The notes under the pieces are model-generated. The model searched no databases, was not told the origin of the DNA, and saw nothing but the letters and a program-made list of their open reading frames with translations. From Lycium barbarum (Eukaryota; Streptophyta; Magnoliopsida; Solanales; Solanaceae), in the NCBI RefSeq assembly GCF_019175385.1, contig NC_083348.1, positions 1,627,001 to 1,691,000 on the forward strand: a stretch of DNA of 64,000 nt. The letters are read 5' to 3'. Both the position numbers and the translations under genes were made by a program. Below, piece after piece: positions 8,230-20,924 of this stretch. How positions within the stretch are numbered: the stretch's first letter is position 1; the number at the start of each line of letters is the position of its first letter.

Positions 8230-11200
8230 AGGGATGGACTAATTAGATGTTCAAGGACAACCGGAGTCACAAAAATTAATGGGGTTGTCTTTGTACTCTA
8301 TTGCAGGATTTACCACAAAGAAGTCCTTAAAGGTATGGGGAATAATACTGGGGAAGAAGATTATTGTATTGATTGATAGTGGAGCATCAACGAACTTTAT
8401 CTCTCGCACAGTAGCTGAAGAATTAGATTTAAAACAAACAGAAACTAAGCCGTTTGTAGTGGAAGTGGAGAATGGACAGCAAGTAAAGAGTAGGGGAAGC
8501 TGCAAAGGAGTGGAATTGTGGATTGATACAGTGCGGATAACACAAGATTACTTTCTTTTTAATTTGGGAAGTGCTGATGTAGTGTTGGGATTAGAGTGGT
8601 TGGAGACTTTGAGGGATATTCAAGGTAATTTCAAAACGTTGACGCTGAAATTTGAAATAGAGGGGCAAACACGAGTTGTTCGAGGAGACCTCTCATTTTC
8701 CAAATCAATGACTTCACTCAAGACTCTGTTTAAAGCCTTAAAAAAAGATGGAGAAAGGTATTATGTTGATTTGAATGAGTTAACACTAAGGGAAGAACAA
8801 GAGAATTTGGATTTGCAATAATTACTGGAAGACTTTGGAACTTTATTTGAGGAACTGAAAGGGCTGCCACCTAGTAGGAGTCATGATCATGCTACCCGAC
8901 TTAAACAAGGATCTCATCCACCCAATATTCATCCATATCGTTACCATCATTACTAGAAAAATGAGATTGAGAGAATTGTACAAGAAATGCTGGTAAGCTG
9001 GTAGCACCCAACCAAGTACAAGTCCATTCTCTAGTCCAATGTTGCTAGTTTGCAAAAAAGATGGTAGTTGGATTTTGTGTGGATTATCAGGCCCTTAATA
9101 AGATTATTGTTCCCGATTAATTCCCAATTCCAGCAATTGACGAGTTACTGGATGAGCTTGGGGGTGCCACAATATTTTCGAAGTTGGATCTAAGATCTGG
9201 GTACCATCAAATCCAGTTTTGCGAGAAGGATGCAACAAAGATAGCTGTTCTTACACATGAAGGCCACTATGAGTTTTTGGTCATGCAATTCGGGTTGTCT
9301 AACACTCCATCTACTTTTCAAGCCTTGATGAATGAGATATTTCGGCATTACTTATGTAAGTTTTTATCAGTCTTTTTTGATGACATATTGGCTTACAGTG
9401 CAAATTCTTCTACTCATTAGGATCATTCATGGGAGGTGCTCAAAATTTTAAAACTTCATAACTTGGTTGCCAATCGAACGAAATGTCATTTTGGACAACA
9501 ACAACTGGAGTATTTGGGACATATTATTTCCGCAAGTGGATTCTCAGCGGATCCTACCAAAATAAGAATTATGGTTAATTGGTCAAGTCTCAAAGATATT
9601 AAAGATTTGTGGGGATTTTTGGAACTCACCGGTTACTATAGGAAATTTGTTCGTGACTACGGGAAATAGCCAGGCCGCTCACACAATTTCTAAAGAAAGA
9701 TGCTTTTTGCTGGAATAAAGAAGCCTAGTTAGCTTTTGATTCTTTTAAGAAGGGTATGGTCACTTTTCTGGTTTTGGCACTACCCGATTTTAACAAGGTG
9801 TTCGTTGTTGAGACAGATGCTTCAGGGTTAGGATTGGTGCTGTCCTAATGCAAGAAGCACATCCCATCGCTTTTCTTAGCCAAGAACTTTCTATTCGATC
9901 TCAATCTAAATCAGTATATGAGAGGGAGTTAATGGCCACTGTTTTTGCTGTACAAAAGTGGCGTCATTACCTGATGGGTCGACATTTCATTGTACGAACA
10001 GATCAACGAACTCTCCAATGTCTTATGGACTAGCATGCTATGGCATAAGAGCAACAAAAATGAATCATCAAGTTGATGGGATTTGATTTTGAGATTCAAT
10101 ATAGACCAGGTTGTGAAAATAAGGCAGCTGATGCCTTGTCCTGCCAATTTCATTTCATGGCTTTTTCTATTTTACGCAGAAGTACATTAGATGATCTTTC
10201 CACAAAAATTCAACATGATGATCAACCCCGACAATTGGCACAAGATTTTCTACAAGACCCAGCTTCACGACTGAATTATGCTCTAAGAAATGGCTGCCTA
10301 ATTTTTAAAAGTAGGCTGGTGATTCCCCGGTCGTCATTACATATTCCTATGCTTAGGGAATTTCATTCCTCACCTACAGGTGGCCATTCAATCTTTTTTC
10401 GGACATACAAGCACATTTCACAAGTGTTGTATTGGAATGGAATCAAAAGGGATGTACAGAACTTTGTGGCTAGTTGTGAAGTTTGCAAGAAGAACAAGTA
10501 TGAAACCCTTAGCCCTGTTGGGTTGCTGCAGCCATTACCTATTCCTGCTCAAGTTCGGGATGATATTGCTATGGATTTCATCAGCAGGTTACCAACAGAA
10601 ATGGGACATGATACTATACTTGTTGTGGTGGACCGTTTCACTAAATATAGCCATTTTCTTCTCTTATCTCATCCATATACAACAAAGAGTGTTACTGAAC
10701 TATTTGTTCATAAGGTGATACGTTTGCATGGTTTTCCCAAGTCTATTGTTTCAGACCAAGATCAGGTTTTTGTCAGCCAACTTTGGCAAGAATTATTCAA
10801 GCTGTCCGGTACTAGCCTCAAATTGAGCTCAGGTTATCACCCACAAACAGATGGTCAAACAGAGGTTGCCAACCGCTCCGTGGAGATTTACTTAAGTTGT
10901 TTTGCAGGGGCACATCCAAAACAATGGCCAAGATGGATTCCTTGGGCCGAATTTTGGTTCAATACCACTTACCATGGTTCCACCAAGATGACCCCTTTTA
11001 GAGCTTTATATGAACGAGATCCTCCCTCTTTGTTGTGGTTCACTGATGAAATTTTTGCTGTTGAAGAGGTCAACCAACAGCTCACTGTTCACAACACTAT
11101 CTTGGATGAACTCAAAGCTAATCTGACCTATGCTCAAGCTCAAATGAAAGTCTATGCTGATGCTAAGCGACGTGAATTGTGTTCCAGCCCGGTGATTTGG

Positions 11201-11664
11201 TTTATCTTCGCTTGCAACCTTTCAAGCTTCGTTCACTTGCTAAAAAGGTTAATGAGAAGTTAAGCCCTCATTACTATGGGCCATATAATGTCTTTAGAAA
11301 AATTGATGAAGTCACTTATCGCCTTGATTTACCTCATCATTCATGGGTGCATCCCGTGTTTCATGTTTCTTGGCTAAAGCTTGCTGTGAAGGATTCTGCT
11401 CCAGTTCAACAACTCCTTCCTGTCTTATCTGAAGAACTTGAAATGGTAGTACAACTTGAAAGTGTGATAGATTGTAAGACACGTTTGAATAGGTCCAAAG
11501 AGATTTTGATTAAGTGGAAGGACTTGCCTGATTTTGAGAACACTTGGGAACCTCATGAAGTTATTGATGCTCAGTTTCCTCATTTGTTAGACCTGTTGTT
11601 ACTAAAGTCTATAATCGCAGGAAGAAGGGTGAAAATAAGGCTTAAATATTATTATTTAATTTAA
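8230..11664 (+). pseudogene. pol: Reina pol: protease, RT, RNase H, integrase, chromodomain (broken)
   Basis: Domains follow in order. Aspartic protease with VLIDSGASTNFIS near 8365-8405. RT with [11 protein letters not shown] near 9186 and the active site FFDDILAY near 9375 (usual YDDIL). RNase H around 9800-10030. Integrase in a 396-codon open frame (10073-11263) with the zinc residues H-H-C-x2-C (FHSS...GGH...CEVC) and core residues D (AMDFISRLP), D (VSDQDQVF) and E (RSVEIYL). A frame change near 11180 leads into the GPY segment and the chromodomain (IKWKDLPDFENTWEPHEV) at about 11460-11590. The frame runs into the 3' LTR. Internal stops near 8820, 8955, 9418, 9666 and 10031 show decay. 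Confidence 0.85.
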
Positions 11665-11975
11665 TTATTATTATGCGTATGTATTAATAGCAGTTACCTA
11701 GCAGTTACTTAGAAGTTAGGATGGTTATTAAGGGAAGACAGGCAGTTTATTATGTAGTTTTTGAGTAGGTTTTCTCTGTGGTTATTCTAGAGGATAAGGT
11801 TCCTCGAAACACCTTGGTTGTTGGGTGAATTATCATTCTCAGATGTTGTTTGTCTATTTGTACACTTATTTTGTTTGTTGCTGGAAATAAATAACAATGA
11901 TGTGTGTTATTATTTTTATGTTGTTTTGGGGAAATTTACAACTTAACGTTTGGGGAGTTTTCTGGGTTTCTAACA
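11585..11975 (+). repeat. Reina 3' LTR
   Basis: It starts TGTTAGACCTG and ends TTTCTAACA. It matches the 5' LTR with many substitutions and small indels. Its first bases double as the last codons of pol. Confidence 0.85.
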
Positions 11976-11980
11976 TACTC

Positions 11981-12160
11981 TCTCTTCTTATTAGACTCAA
12001 ATCGGACATTTACTCATAAAGAATGCTGATGTCCTTATTAAAACATAGAAGAGCAGCAAAGAATGTTGATTTGAAAATGGAACTCAGATGCAATAATTTT
12101 GCTTGAAAAAAGAATGTTTAAATCTCAAGAAATATTCTAGAAGTACTCTCTGGGAAAGTG
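11981..12160. other. Spacer between Reina and Tat elements
   Basis: About 180 bp of AT-rich sequence without recognised features. Confidence 0.4.
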
Positions 12161-12496
12161 TGTTGCACTTTTGTCCCTTATCATTATTTTAAAACTTTAT
12201 ATATTTTAAATTTTGAGTTATATAATAGGAAATGATGAAATCAAGATATTAGTGTAATGGTGTAAATTTTATTAAATATAAATCCGTACAATAATTTGGA
12301 TTATATTAAATTCAAGATATATTAATCCAAATAAATTATGGGCTAATGTAATTGGATTAATTGTTTAAGTCCAATAAATCTGGATTTGATTGAAAAGGTC
12401 CAAATGCATTGGGCTAGCCCCTTTAAGTGGGCCATAAATGACGAGCCTATTTTGCTAAACCCAAGATGATGTCTTTTCCAAGAGGCCCAGCTTGGT

Positions 12497-12664
12497 GCCA
12501 CGTGTCAAATGACGTGGCACGCCAAGCCAAATAAAAGATCCTATAGGGTCATGCCACGTGTCAAAATGATACATCATGCCTAGTCAAATCAAAGGGCAAT
12601 GAAGATGTGCCACGTGTACAAATGACATACTCCGGCCAATCAAATATTGCCATGCCAGCTTAAA
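12497..12664 (+). promoter_or_regulatory. Three 56-bp-spaced G-box repeats in the Tat LTR promoter
   Basis: GCCACGTGTC occurs at 12497 and 12553, and GCCACGTGTA at 12609, exactly 56 bp apart. The intervening sequence is partly repeated (aaatga, gccaa..caaat). An extra ACGT core (tgacgtggcac) follows the first copy. CACGTG is the core site for plant bZIP and bHLH factors (light, abscisic-acid and stress responses). The array is about 100 bp upstream of the TATA box. Confidence 0.8.
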
Positions 12665-12715
12665 TCTGATTGGCTGAAAGGACTCTATCCTTGTCACAGC
12701 TCCGCCATCCTACAA

Positions 12716-12725
12716 CTATAAATAG
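12716..12725 (+). promoter_or_regulatory. TATA box of the Tat LTR
   Basis: 'ctataaatag' matches the plant TATA consensus well. Transcription would start about 30 bp downstream, near 12750. Confidence 0.7.
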
Positions 12726-12834
12726 TGGTCTCATAATTCAGAAAATGGACGGAAATTCTAACAAGAAGCCAAAGAGACTCGTGGATCAAACGCTGCAGAT
12801 TTCTCTACAAGCTAAAAAAACATTCAAGCACTCA

Positions 12835-13020
12835 AGTATTTCTCTAGAAGTTCTAGAGTTCAAGACGAAGATTCAAGATCAAGCTTCAAGCCCTTGAATC
12901 CAAACACAAGTTCAAGATCACGATCACTAGATTCAAGATTAAACTCAAAAGCCCTTGAATTCAAGGACAAGTCGAGATCAAATCCATCAAGTTCAAGATC
13001 AAGCTCAAAAGCCCTTAATT
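12835..13020 (+). repeat. Degenerate repeats in the Tat LTR R/U5
   Basis: The phrases 'ttcaagatcaagct', 'tcaaaagccctt' and 'ttcaagat' recur four or five times at irregular spacing downstream of the TATA box, giving a CAAG-rich transcribed leader. Confidence 0.65.
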
Positions 13021-13155
13021 TTATTATCGAAAAGACGAATCAGAGGATTCATAGAGATTGTAACACTCACATTCTGAAATCAAATACAACGATTGTTGCG
13101 ATATTTTCCTGTCTTGATTATTATGTTCTCGAAGTGAATATTATTGTCTACAAAT

Positions 13156-13175
13156 TCTGGCACTCCCAGTGGGAC
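13156..13175 (+). other. Tat primer-binding site, tRNA-Arg type
   Basis: 'tctggcactcccagtgggac' follows the LTR end by a few bases. It resembles the tRNA-Arg-like primer site of Ogre/Tat elements (TGGCGACTCC..TGGGGAC). Confidence 0.65.
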
Positions 13176-13222
13176 AATCTCTACCTCTCATCTCAACTTT
13201 TCAATCATCAAAGCGCAAGAAC

Positions 13223-15029
13223 ATGGAAATGACTTCAGAGAAGATTAACTCCAAGTCAATTTCCTCCAAGGTTGCTAACTCCAAGTTCTTTGCTGATGTA
13301 GAAAGCATCCTCGACATTACCTTCGGTAGCATTGGTGCAATTACGAGGAGAAAATCAAGCATGTTGGGATAACAAGCACTCAAAGTGGCATCCGCAACAA
13401 CTTCTGTTTCAGATCTTCATCCCCAAAAGGACAAGATCCTCTACTAATGCGTCAGAGGAAGAAAGCAGCATTGCTGAAAAGATTAAGAAGACTCTAGCTC
13501 TACTTGATCTCTCTAGATCCAAGAACTCTGCTATGAAGGAAGATGATGATAATTCAAGTAACGGATCCTCTCCACTCACACCACATGAAGTAAGCGAGTA
13601 AAAGATCAACTTATGCGACAATCCATGCTATTCTCCAACATCCCTAACAATTATGCAAGCAATGGTAACTAACGTTTCATCTATGAAGGAGACACTAGAA
13701 AATTTAACAAAGGTAATCGATGGCTTGGCCAAACATGTGCAAAATCAAGATGCTTGGATTGGAAAATTGATGGACAAGATGGATGGCTTAATGGAAGGAG
13801 AATCCAGCCATGCACCTAGGACGGGTCCAGGAGCACAAGAGACTGAACCTCGCACAAAACAAGCACCGCCTACCAAGGAAATTCCAATTTCTTCTGAAGG
13901 AATGATCCCACTTGACCGATTAAAGGAGTTAATCAAAGGGACTCTCAAGGATAGGTAAGAAGTTGCTGCCAAGTCTTGTTTTACATACACAAAGCTGTAC
14001 ACTACAAGAATTGATAGCTTCAAGATGCCTGCTGGTTACCAACCTCCCAAATTTCAACAATTTGAAGGCAAGGGAAATCCAAAGCAACATGTTGCACATT
14101 TTGTTGAAACATGTAACAATGCGGGGACCTATGGAGACTACCTTGTCAAACAGTTCGTCCTCTCCCTCAAGGGAAATGCTTTTGACTGGTACACTAATCT
14201 TAAGGCTAATTCTATCGATAGTTGGGAGTAACTCGAGCTGAAGTTTGTCAATCGCTTTTATAGCAAAAGCCGTACCATGAGCATGGTCGAACTAACAAGC
14301 ACTCACCAGAGGAAGGGCGAAGTAGTTATCGATTTCATCAATTGAAGGAGAAATACAAGTCTAAACTGCAAAGATAGGCTCAGCGAAGATTCTGCGATAG
14401 AGATGTGTATCCAAGGAATGCATTGGGGGCTTCACTATATGTTGCAAGGAATTAAGACAGAGTCTTTTGAAGAACTAGATAATTGTACTCATGACATAGA
14501 GTTGAGCATGTCTTTCACTGGAAATGAAATAACGCCTTTCTACGACTCCTGCAAAGGAAAGGACAAGCAGAAGCCCAAGAAATAGAGCAAGTTTATTCCC
14601 AAGAGTGACAACAAAGAGTCCATGAACATCAATGTCTTGCCTTTAAAGTTTACTAAGAAGGTGAGCAAGAAGCAGAGTATGGAAGCAACTTCCTTCCAAG
14701 ACAACACAAGCCGAAAGTTGACCTTGAAGGAGATGCAAAAAAGAGAATACATCTTTTTGAATTTTGATGTCCCTGAATTTTTTGATGAACTGCTTGAGCT
14801 GAAACTAATTGAGTTACCAAAGATAAAGCAGCCCAATGAAGCTGGAAGAACAAATGACCTGATCTATTGCAAGTATCATCGACTTGTAGGTCACCCTCTT
14901 GAGAAGTGCTTTGTCTTCAAGGATAAAGTTATGCAGTTGGCTAATGAAAAAAAAATTCTGCTTGATGATGAGAATGAAAGTTTGAATCAACTCTCTATCA
15001 CCTTTGATTCTTTCGATCTGGTCTAGATA
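13223..15029 (+). pseudogene. gag: Tat gag (broken)
   Basis: It starts MEMTSEKINSKSISSK at 13223. The conserved core lies at 14022-14330: PAGYQPPKFQQFEGKGNPKQ, HFVETCNNAGTYGDYLVKQF and LKGNAFDWYTNLKANSI, which are diagnostic for Tat-lineage gag. A zinc-binding stretch YCKYHRLVGHPLEKCF is at about 14867-14915. Frames are broken near 13372, 13600, 13957, 14230 and 14583. It would encode the particle protein. Confidence 0.85.
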
Positions 15030-15489
15030 TGCAGCTTTGAAGAACATGAGGAAGCACCATTGGTGGAAGATAGAACCCAGGTTGATGAAGCCGATGATGA
15101 AGGTTAGATTTTGGTGACTAGGCAGAGATGTTGTAAAACAAGTCCACAAAAAGAATCATCCAAACAACCAACTAGGAAGAGGATGGTTAGAAGAGCAAGG
15201 AAGGAAAAATCAGTTGGGCATCCGAAGAAAGCAAAAATAGAGGTGAACTACCACCAAGAACCACGACTCCCCGTGACTTTGGAGGAATTCGTACCAAGTT
15301 GGTTCCGTAATAAGACTGCTTGAGACAACATTGAGGCATCATGCTTCAATACTGGTAAAGAAAAAGCAACGGATGAAAGCTTATCAACATTGTCTCTATC
15401 GGCATCTGAAAAGCCTGTTGAATCTTCTTTCCAAGAGGTACACACATGTGATACAAGAATCACATTCATGGATGATGATCTTCTACTTG

Positions 15490-17110
15490 GTGAAACACTA
15501 CACAATCTTCCTTTATACATAGTGGGTTTGCCTCGAGAAGAGGATAAACAGAATATTAGTAGATGATGAATATGGAGTTAACATTCTTTCTATTCGTATA
15601 ATGAAGGATCTTGGTATCACGACCGAAAAACTTTCTAAAAGCAGCTTGATGATAAAAGGATTCAATCAAGGGGTCAAAGAGCCACAGGTGCTATCAAATT
15701 AGATATCACAATCAAAGATTTACAATCAAGTGCATGGATGCATGTCATTGACGCAAAGACTTCATACAATATGCTGCTTGGTAGGCGATGGATACACGAG
15801 AACAAAGTTATCCCATCCTCCTACTATCAATGTTTGAAGTATCTCGAAGGCGGTGTCGAAAAGAAGATAATTGCTGATGACAAGCCTTTTACTGAAGCTG
15901 AGTAACACTTCATCGATGTGAAGTTCTACCTGAAGAACTACATTATGAAGAAAGTAAAAGTCGATGACATCGCAATGACCAAGAGTGATAAGATTGCAAC
16001 TAAAGGAGCTGAGGAGACTATTGGAAAAGCCGAAGTTAGTGTTGAGGTGCTGCACTCCAGTGCGAATAAAGGGAACATCATGTCTTTGAAGTAGAAGAAG
16101 ATAACTCCCATACTCCGTTATGTTCCAAAGGTGAAGAAAGAGGAAGTTCAACCATCTGACATTCAAGGAAATATGCTGGGGGGCCAAACTCTCCCTATCA
16201 GACGAATTGATGCGATAAATTTGTCTTCAAAGCTACTTGGAGACTTTGTGGCTCAGAGTCCGCTGTAAAATATGGCACTGCCTATGAAGCGTACAAATAA
16301 AGGCTTTGATCCAAATGCTTAAAAGTTATTTATCAAGGCTGGGTACAACCCCAACAAGCCATCAAAGTTAGGGAAAAGTCCATCAGAAGCTACCATGATG
16401 CAATCACGTGAAGGTTTGGGATATAAACAGGCTCCGCCAGTTCGCATATTGATAAGAAGCCAAAGAACCAACTACATCACTATGGAAGATGAGTCTGCTA
16501 CTTCCAACCAAAGTCCTTCAGTGTTTGATTGGCTTGGAAAGTTGGCCGCAAAAGCTTCTGTGTTTGACAGATTAGGGTCGTTGAAGATGAAGAATAAGAA
16601 GAAGGTTCATAAAAATTATCAAAGCATGAAAACGCTCGCTTTGCCTAGAACCCAGAAGGATATACAAAGTTTGATTCCTTCTAGAATGAGCCGATAAATA
16701 AACCTTGTGGTTTCATGTGGGGAGGTACTAAAAATAAAGTTTCACACTGTGGTGTATACCAAGGAGCGTGATGAAGATGAGGAAAGTGTAGGCTCTTTAT
16801 ATCATATTACATCGCAAAGTGATCAAGATACCTCATTTCAGATGGAGGTTGCTGAGAGATTAGAGGACGTCTCCTCGTATTACCACATATCTTTTAATGA
16901 TGGTGATCCTCAAGAGGATGAAAATGCTAGAGATGCTCCTACGGAACTTGAAGAGGGCGTGAAAACCACAGTAGACTCCTTGAAAAAAGTTAATCTTGGT
17001 ACTGATGAAGACCCAAGGCCCATCTATCTAAGTGCTTTTCTAATAGCTAATGAAGATTCCACTTACAAGGAAATACTCAAAGAATATAGGGATGTTTTTG
17101 CTTGGAGTTA
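15490..17110 (+). pseudogene. Tat protease and linker region (broken)
   Basis: VNILSIRIMKDLGI near 15570-15610 and HVIDAKTSYNMLLG followed by WIHENKVIPS near 15735-15820 match the retropepsin region of Tat elements. The expected D-G-S/D-E-G active-site triplet reads DDEYG here and is doubtful. Downstream, SREGLGYKQAPPVRI (about 16410-16450) and an acidic linker to 17110 lead to RT. Several stops interrupt it. Confidence 0.75.
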
Positions 17111-18540
17111 AAAAGAGATGCCTGGATTAGATCCCGAAGTAGCAGTCCATCATCTGACGATCAAGAATGGTGCCTGTCCTGTTAAGTAGGCCCAAAGGCA
17201 CTTCAGACCAGATTTGGTTCCTTCGATTAAAAATGAAGTCAACAAACTCATTGAAGCTGGGTTTATTCGTGAAGTTAAATACCCTACGTGGATTTCGAGT
17301 ATCGTTCCCGTTAAGAAAAAGATTGGACAAATTCGAGTTTGTGTTGACTTTAGGGATCTTATTAATGCATGCCCTAAAAATGATTTCCCGCTTCCCATGC
17401 CAGAGTTGATGATTGATGCTACCACCGGTTACGAGGCAATGTCTTTCATGGACGGGGTTCCCTCCCAATAGATGTCAGGAGGGAGCAAGGCGTGATTGCT
17501 CTATCATCCTCCGACCGCTTCCCTTTCCACCTCTAAGTAGTGGTGTTGGTGTGTCTCGTTGTAATCATTCCGGTCAATCCCTCGCCAAAAAGATGAAGAG
17601 CTTACTGTATTTCGTACACCTAAGGGTATTTATTGTTACAAAGTGATGCCTTTCGGTTTGAAAAATACTGGTGCCACATACCAAAGGGCTATGCAGAATA
17701 TCTTTGATGCTTTCCTCCACAAAAATGTTGAGTGTTATATAGACGATTTTGTTGTAAATTCAAGAAAGAGGAGTGACCACTTGCAAGACCTGAAAATCGC
17801 GTTCGATCGACTTTAGATGAATCCATTGAAATGTGCCTTTGGAGTTACTTCTGGAAAATTCCTTGGTTTCATTATTCGACATCGAGGAATTAAAATTGAT
17901 CAAGCCAAAGTTGATGCAATTTTGAAAATGCCCGAGCCTCAAAATATTCATAAGTTAAAAAGTCTGCAAAGGAAGCTAGCATACATTAGGAGATTCATTT
18001 CGAATTTAGCTGGAAGGTGCCAACCATTCAGTCATCTCATGAAGAAGGGTGCTCCTTTCAAGTGAGACGAAGCATGTACTAATGCCTTGGAGAATATCAA
18101 GTCATATTTAATGAAGCCTCTAGTTCTAGTAGCCCCTGTACCTGGAAAACCATTGATACTATACATTTCAGCACAAGAAAGGTTGATTGGAACGTTGTTG
18201 GCCTAAGAAAATAGTGAAGGGAAAGAAAATTCTCTTTACTACTTGAGCAGAATGATCACACCAAATGAGATGAATTACACGCCAATTGAAAAGTTGTGTT
18301 TGACGCTAGTCTTCTCTATTCAAAAGTTAAAGAACTACTTTCAAGCTTATAGTGTTCACCTTATTTCCAAAGCAAATCCCATCAAGTTTGTGATGTCAAA
18401 ATTAGTCCTCAATGGTCGACTAACAAGGTGTTACCTCCAGTTTCAACAATTCGAGATTACATACATCCCTCAAAAGGATGTAAAAGGACAAGCATCGGCG
18501 GACTTCTTAGCGGATCACCCGATACCTGATGATTGGGAGC
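17111..18540 (+). pseudogene. Tat reverse transcriptase and first RNase H (broken)
   Basis: RT landmarks are FIREVKYPTWISSIVPVKKK (about 17262-17320), IRVCVDFRDLINACPKNDFP (about 17330-17390) and the intact active site CYIDDFVVNS at about 17731-17760. FLGFIIRHRGIKID and KLAYIRRFISNLAG follow. RNase H covers roughly 18150-18530 (YYLSRMITPNEMNYTPIEKL). Frame breaks occur near 17187, 17470-17645, 17816 and 18064. Confidence 0.85.
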
Positions 18541-18597
18541 TAATTGATGAACTTCCTAACGAAGATGCAATGGTCGTTGAAATTCAACCTCCATATA

Positions 18598-18975
18598 AAA
18601 TGTACTTTGATGGTGCTGCATAATGTGATGGAGCTAGTGTTGGTGTGGTGTTTGTTACTCCACAGGAAGAAGTTCTACCATACTCATTTAATTTGACACA
18701 ACATTGCTCCAACAATGTCGCTGAATATCAAGCACCAATAATTGGACTTGAAATAGCTGTCGACATGAAGCAGTTGCGGTTGCAAGTCTTCGGTGACTCT
18801 CAGTTGGTGATCAATCAACTCTTGGGAAGCAATGAAGTCAAGAAGCCTGAATTACTCCCCTATCATGGTTATGCTTAGAAGTTGATAGGATGGCTTGGTG
18901 ATGTGATTCTTCAGCACTTTCCAAGGAAGGCAGATAATAAAGCTGATGCTTTAGCTGCTCTAGCTTCAACGCTAA
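18598..18975 (+). pseudogene. Second (archaeal-type) RNase H domain of Tat
   Basis: A second RNase H follows the first. Acidic residues are in MYFDGAA, NNVAEYQAPIIGLE, VFGDSQLVINQL and DNKADALAALAS, giving a complete D-E-D-D set. Stops lie at 18621 and 18877. This extra domain is specific to the plant Tat lineage and separates it from chromoviruses. Confidence 0.85.
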
Positions 18976-19239
18976 CTCTGCCAGATCAAAGACAAGTGAC
19001 TATCTGCCAGAAATTGGTAGTACCTCCGCCAAATGAGGATAAAGGCTCGACAAATGAGCTTGTGCATATCGTAGCTATTTCTGAAGCTGAGAAGAAAGAC
19101 TGGCGACTACCCATCATTGACTACTTGAGTTATGGGATACTGCTAGAAGACTTAAGAAGAAGAATTGAAATTCATCACCGTACACATCAATTCCTTTACC
19201 ACAAGGATACTTCATATAGAAGATCTTTTGAGGGAGTAC

Positions 19240-20344
19240 TCTTGTGATGTGTGGAGGAGGATGAAGTAGACCAAGCTTTGCAAGAAACACATTCAGGAGT
19301 ATGTGGATCACATCAATCTGGACCAAAGCTCCATTTTCACATAAAAAGGATAGGATATTATTAGTCAACAATGCTGAATAATTGCTTGGACTATGCTCGA
19401 AGATGCAAGGCTTGTCAGTTTCATGAGAATTTTACACATTAGCCGCTTGAAACATTACACCCGACTATTGCATCTTGGCTATTTGATGCTTGGGGTTGGA
19501 CGTTGTTGGTACGTTGCCGAAATCTTCTGGTGGACACTTGTACATCTTGGCTGTAACAAATTACTTCTCAAAATGGGCCGAAGCTGTCACTCTTAAAGAA
19601 GTGAAGAAGGCGAATGTTGTGAGCTTCATCTGAGTAAATATCATCTACCGCTTTAGCATTTCTCGTTACATAGTAACAGACAATAGGAAGCCATTTGATA
19701 ACAAATTGATGAACAAGATTTGTGATCTCTTCGATTTCAAGACGCATAAATCTTCTATGTATCATGCTGCCGCCTACGATCTAGCTGAAGTGTTCACTAA
19801 GACTCTGTGTAATTTGTTGAAAAAGGTTATCTCTAAGTCCAAACGATATTGGCATGAACGCATGGAAGAAGCTTTGTGGGCATATAGGACGACTTATTGC
19901 ACACCAACGCAAGCTACCCCATACTCACTTGCTTATGGAGTTGAAGTAGTCCCACTACTTGAGTGCCAAATACTTTCTTTACAACTTGCTATTCAAGAAG
20001 GGCTCACCGAAGAGTAAAATGCTCGATTGCGTCTTTCAGAGTTAGTAGCACTTGATGAGAAAATGTTGGAGGCTCAACAAAATCTTGAATGTTATCAAGC
20101 CCATCTATCTCATGCCTTTAACAAAAACGTTCGCTTGAGATCCTTCTAAGTGGGAGATCAAGTCCTTGCAGTAAGAAGACCCATCATCGTTTCTCATAAG
20201 TCTGGGGGCAAATTCACCTCAAAATGAGATGGACCATATGTCGTACAAGAAGCGTATTCAAGTGGCACTTACAAGCTTGTTGATGCAGATGGAATGAGAA
20301 TCGGTCCTATTAATGCAAAGTTCTTGAAGAAGAACTATTCTTAA
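19240..20344 (+). pseudogene. Tat integrase (broken)
   Basis: The zinc-binding part includes HSGVCGSHQSGPKLHF and, after a break, ARRCKACQFH (to about 19420). The catalytic core is frame-shifted: YFSKWAEAVTLKEVKKANVV near 19563-19620, then IVTDN near 19675. A longer open stretch at 19706-20017 carries ERMEEALWAYRTTYCTPTQA. The gene ends GPINAKFLKKNYS at about 20344. No chromodomain is present, as expected for Tat. Confidence 0.8.
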
Positions 20345-20439
20345 ATCAAGATGAAACTCATTGACATACAAGCATAAACTGCATGTTACTCCTGGCTCGC
20401 AAGTGTATAAATTATGCACGGCCCCATAAAAAAAACTTC

Positions 20440-20625
20440 AATCCGTTAGGTTGAAAACCTCGTGAGAGGCGGCTTAGGCAAAATTTAGGACAAAAAAAAT
20501 CAGTCTGTTATGTTGAAAATCTCGCAAGAGGCGGCCCAGGCAAAAGTTAGGACACACAAAAAAATGTTCGCTAGGTTGAAAATATTGTAAGAGGCGGCCT
20601 AGGTAAAAGTTAGGACACAAAAAAA
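20440..20625 (+). repeat. Three ~62-bp repeats after Tat integrase
   Basis: Each copy reads roughly 'ggttgaaaa' ... 'gagaggcggc' ... 'ggcaaaagttaggac' followed by an A-run, starting near 20449, 20511 and 20573. It is the first of several arrays in the Tat 3' untranslated region. Confidence 0.8.
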
Positions 20626-20924
20626 ACACTCTTTTTCTGAACTACGGAATGAATTGATCCTCTTCACCGATGTATGTAGGCTGCTTAGATTTTTATTCTA
20701 AGCTTAGTCCCATAAGTTAAAAAAATACATTGCTCTATGTGTTGTTTGAGTGAAGTATGATGGAATGAAATCTGCATTATAAGACGCATCTAGATTGTAT
20801 ATACAAGCATCCTGTTATTGAAATTTGGACCTTCGCTAAATACTGATGGTCCAACTGGGGAAAATCTCCATGACAAATGGTTTCTCCAATGGGATGATTG
20901 TTATGTCTTAGCAAGTGGTCATAT

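Larger units (their letters stand above)
6659..11975 (+). mobile_element. Reina-type chromovirus (Ty3/gypsy), complete but decayed
   Basis: Two LTRs of about 390 bp flank a 4.5-kb gag-pol region. A TSD-like pair tgctc (6654-6658) and tactc (11976-11980) borders it, with one mismatch. Short LTRs, total length near 5.3 kb, the CX2C...HXC gag knuckle and a C-terminal chromodomain fit the Reina clade. Frame breaks are scattered through gag and pol, so it is not autonomous. The LTRs differ at many sites, so it is not a recent insertion. It inserted just downstream of the glycosylase gene in the same orientation. Confidence 0.85.
12160..13152 (+). repeat. Tat 5' LTR (start uncertain)
   Basis: The end is set by TTGTCTACA just before the primer site. 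The start near 12162 (tgttgcacttttgtccc) is a guess from the TG dinucleotide. The LTR contains the G-box repeats, a TATA box and a U5 repeat region. Confidence 0.5.
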
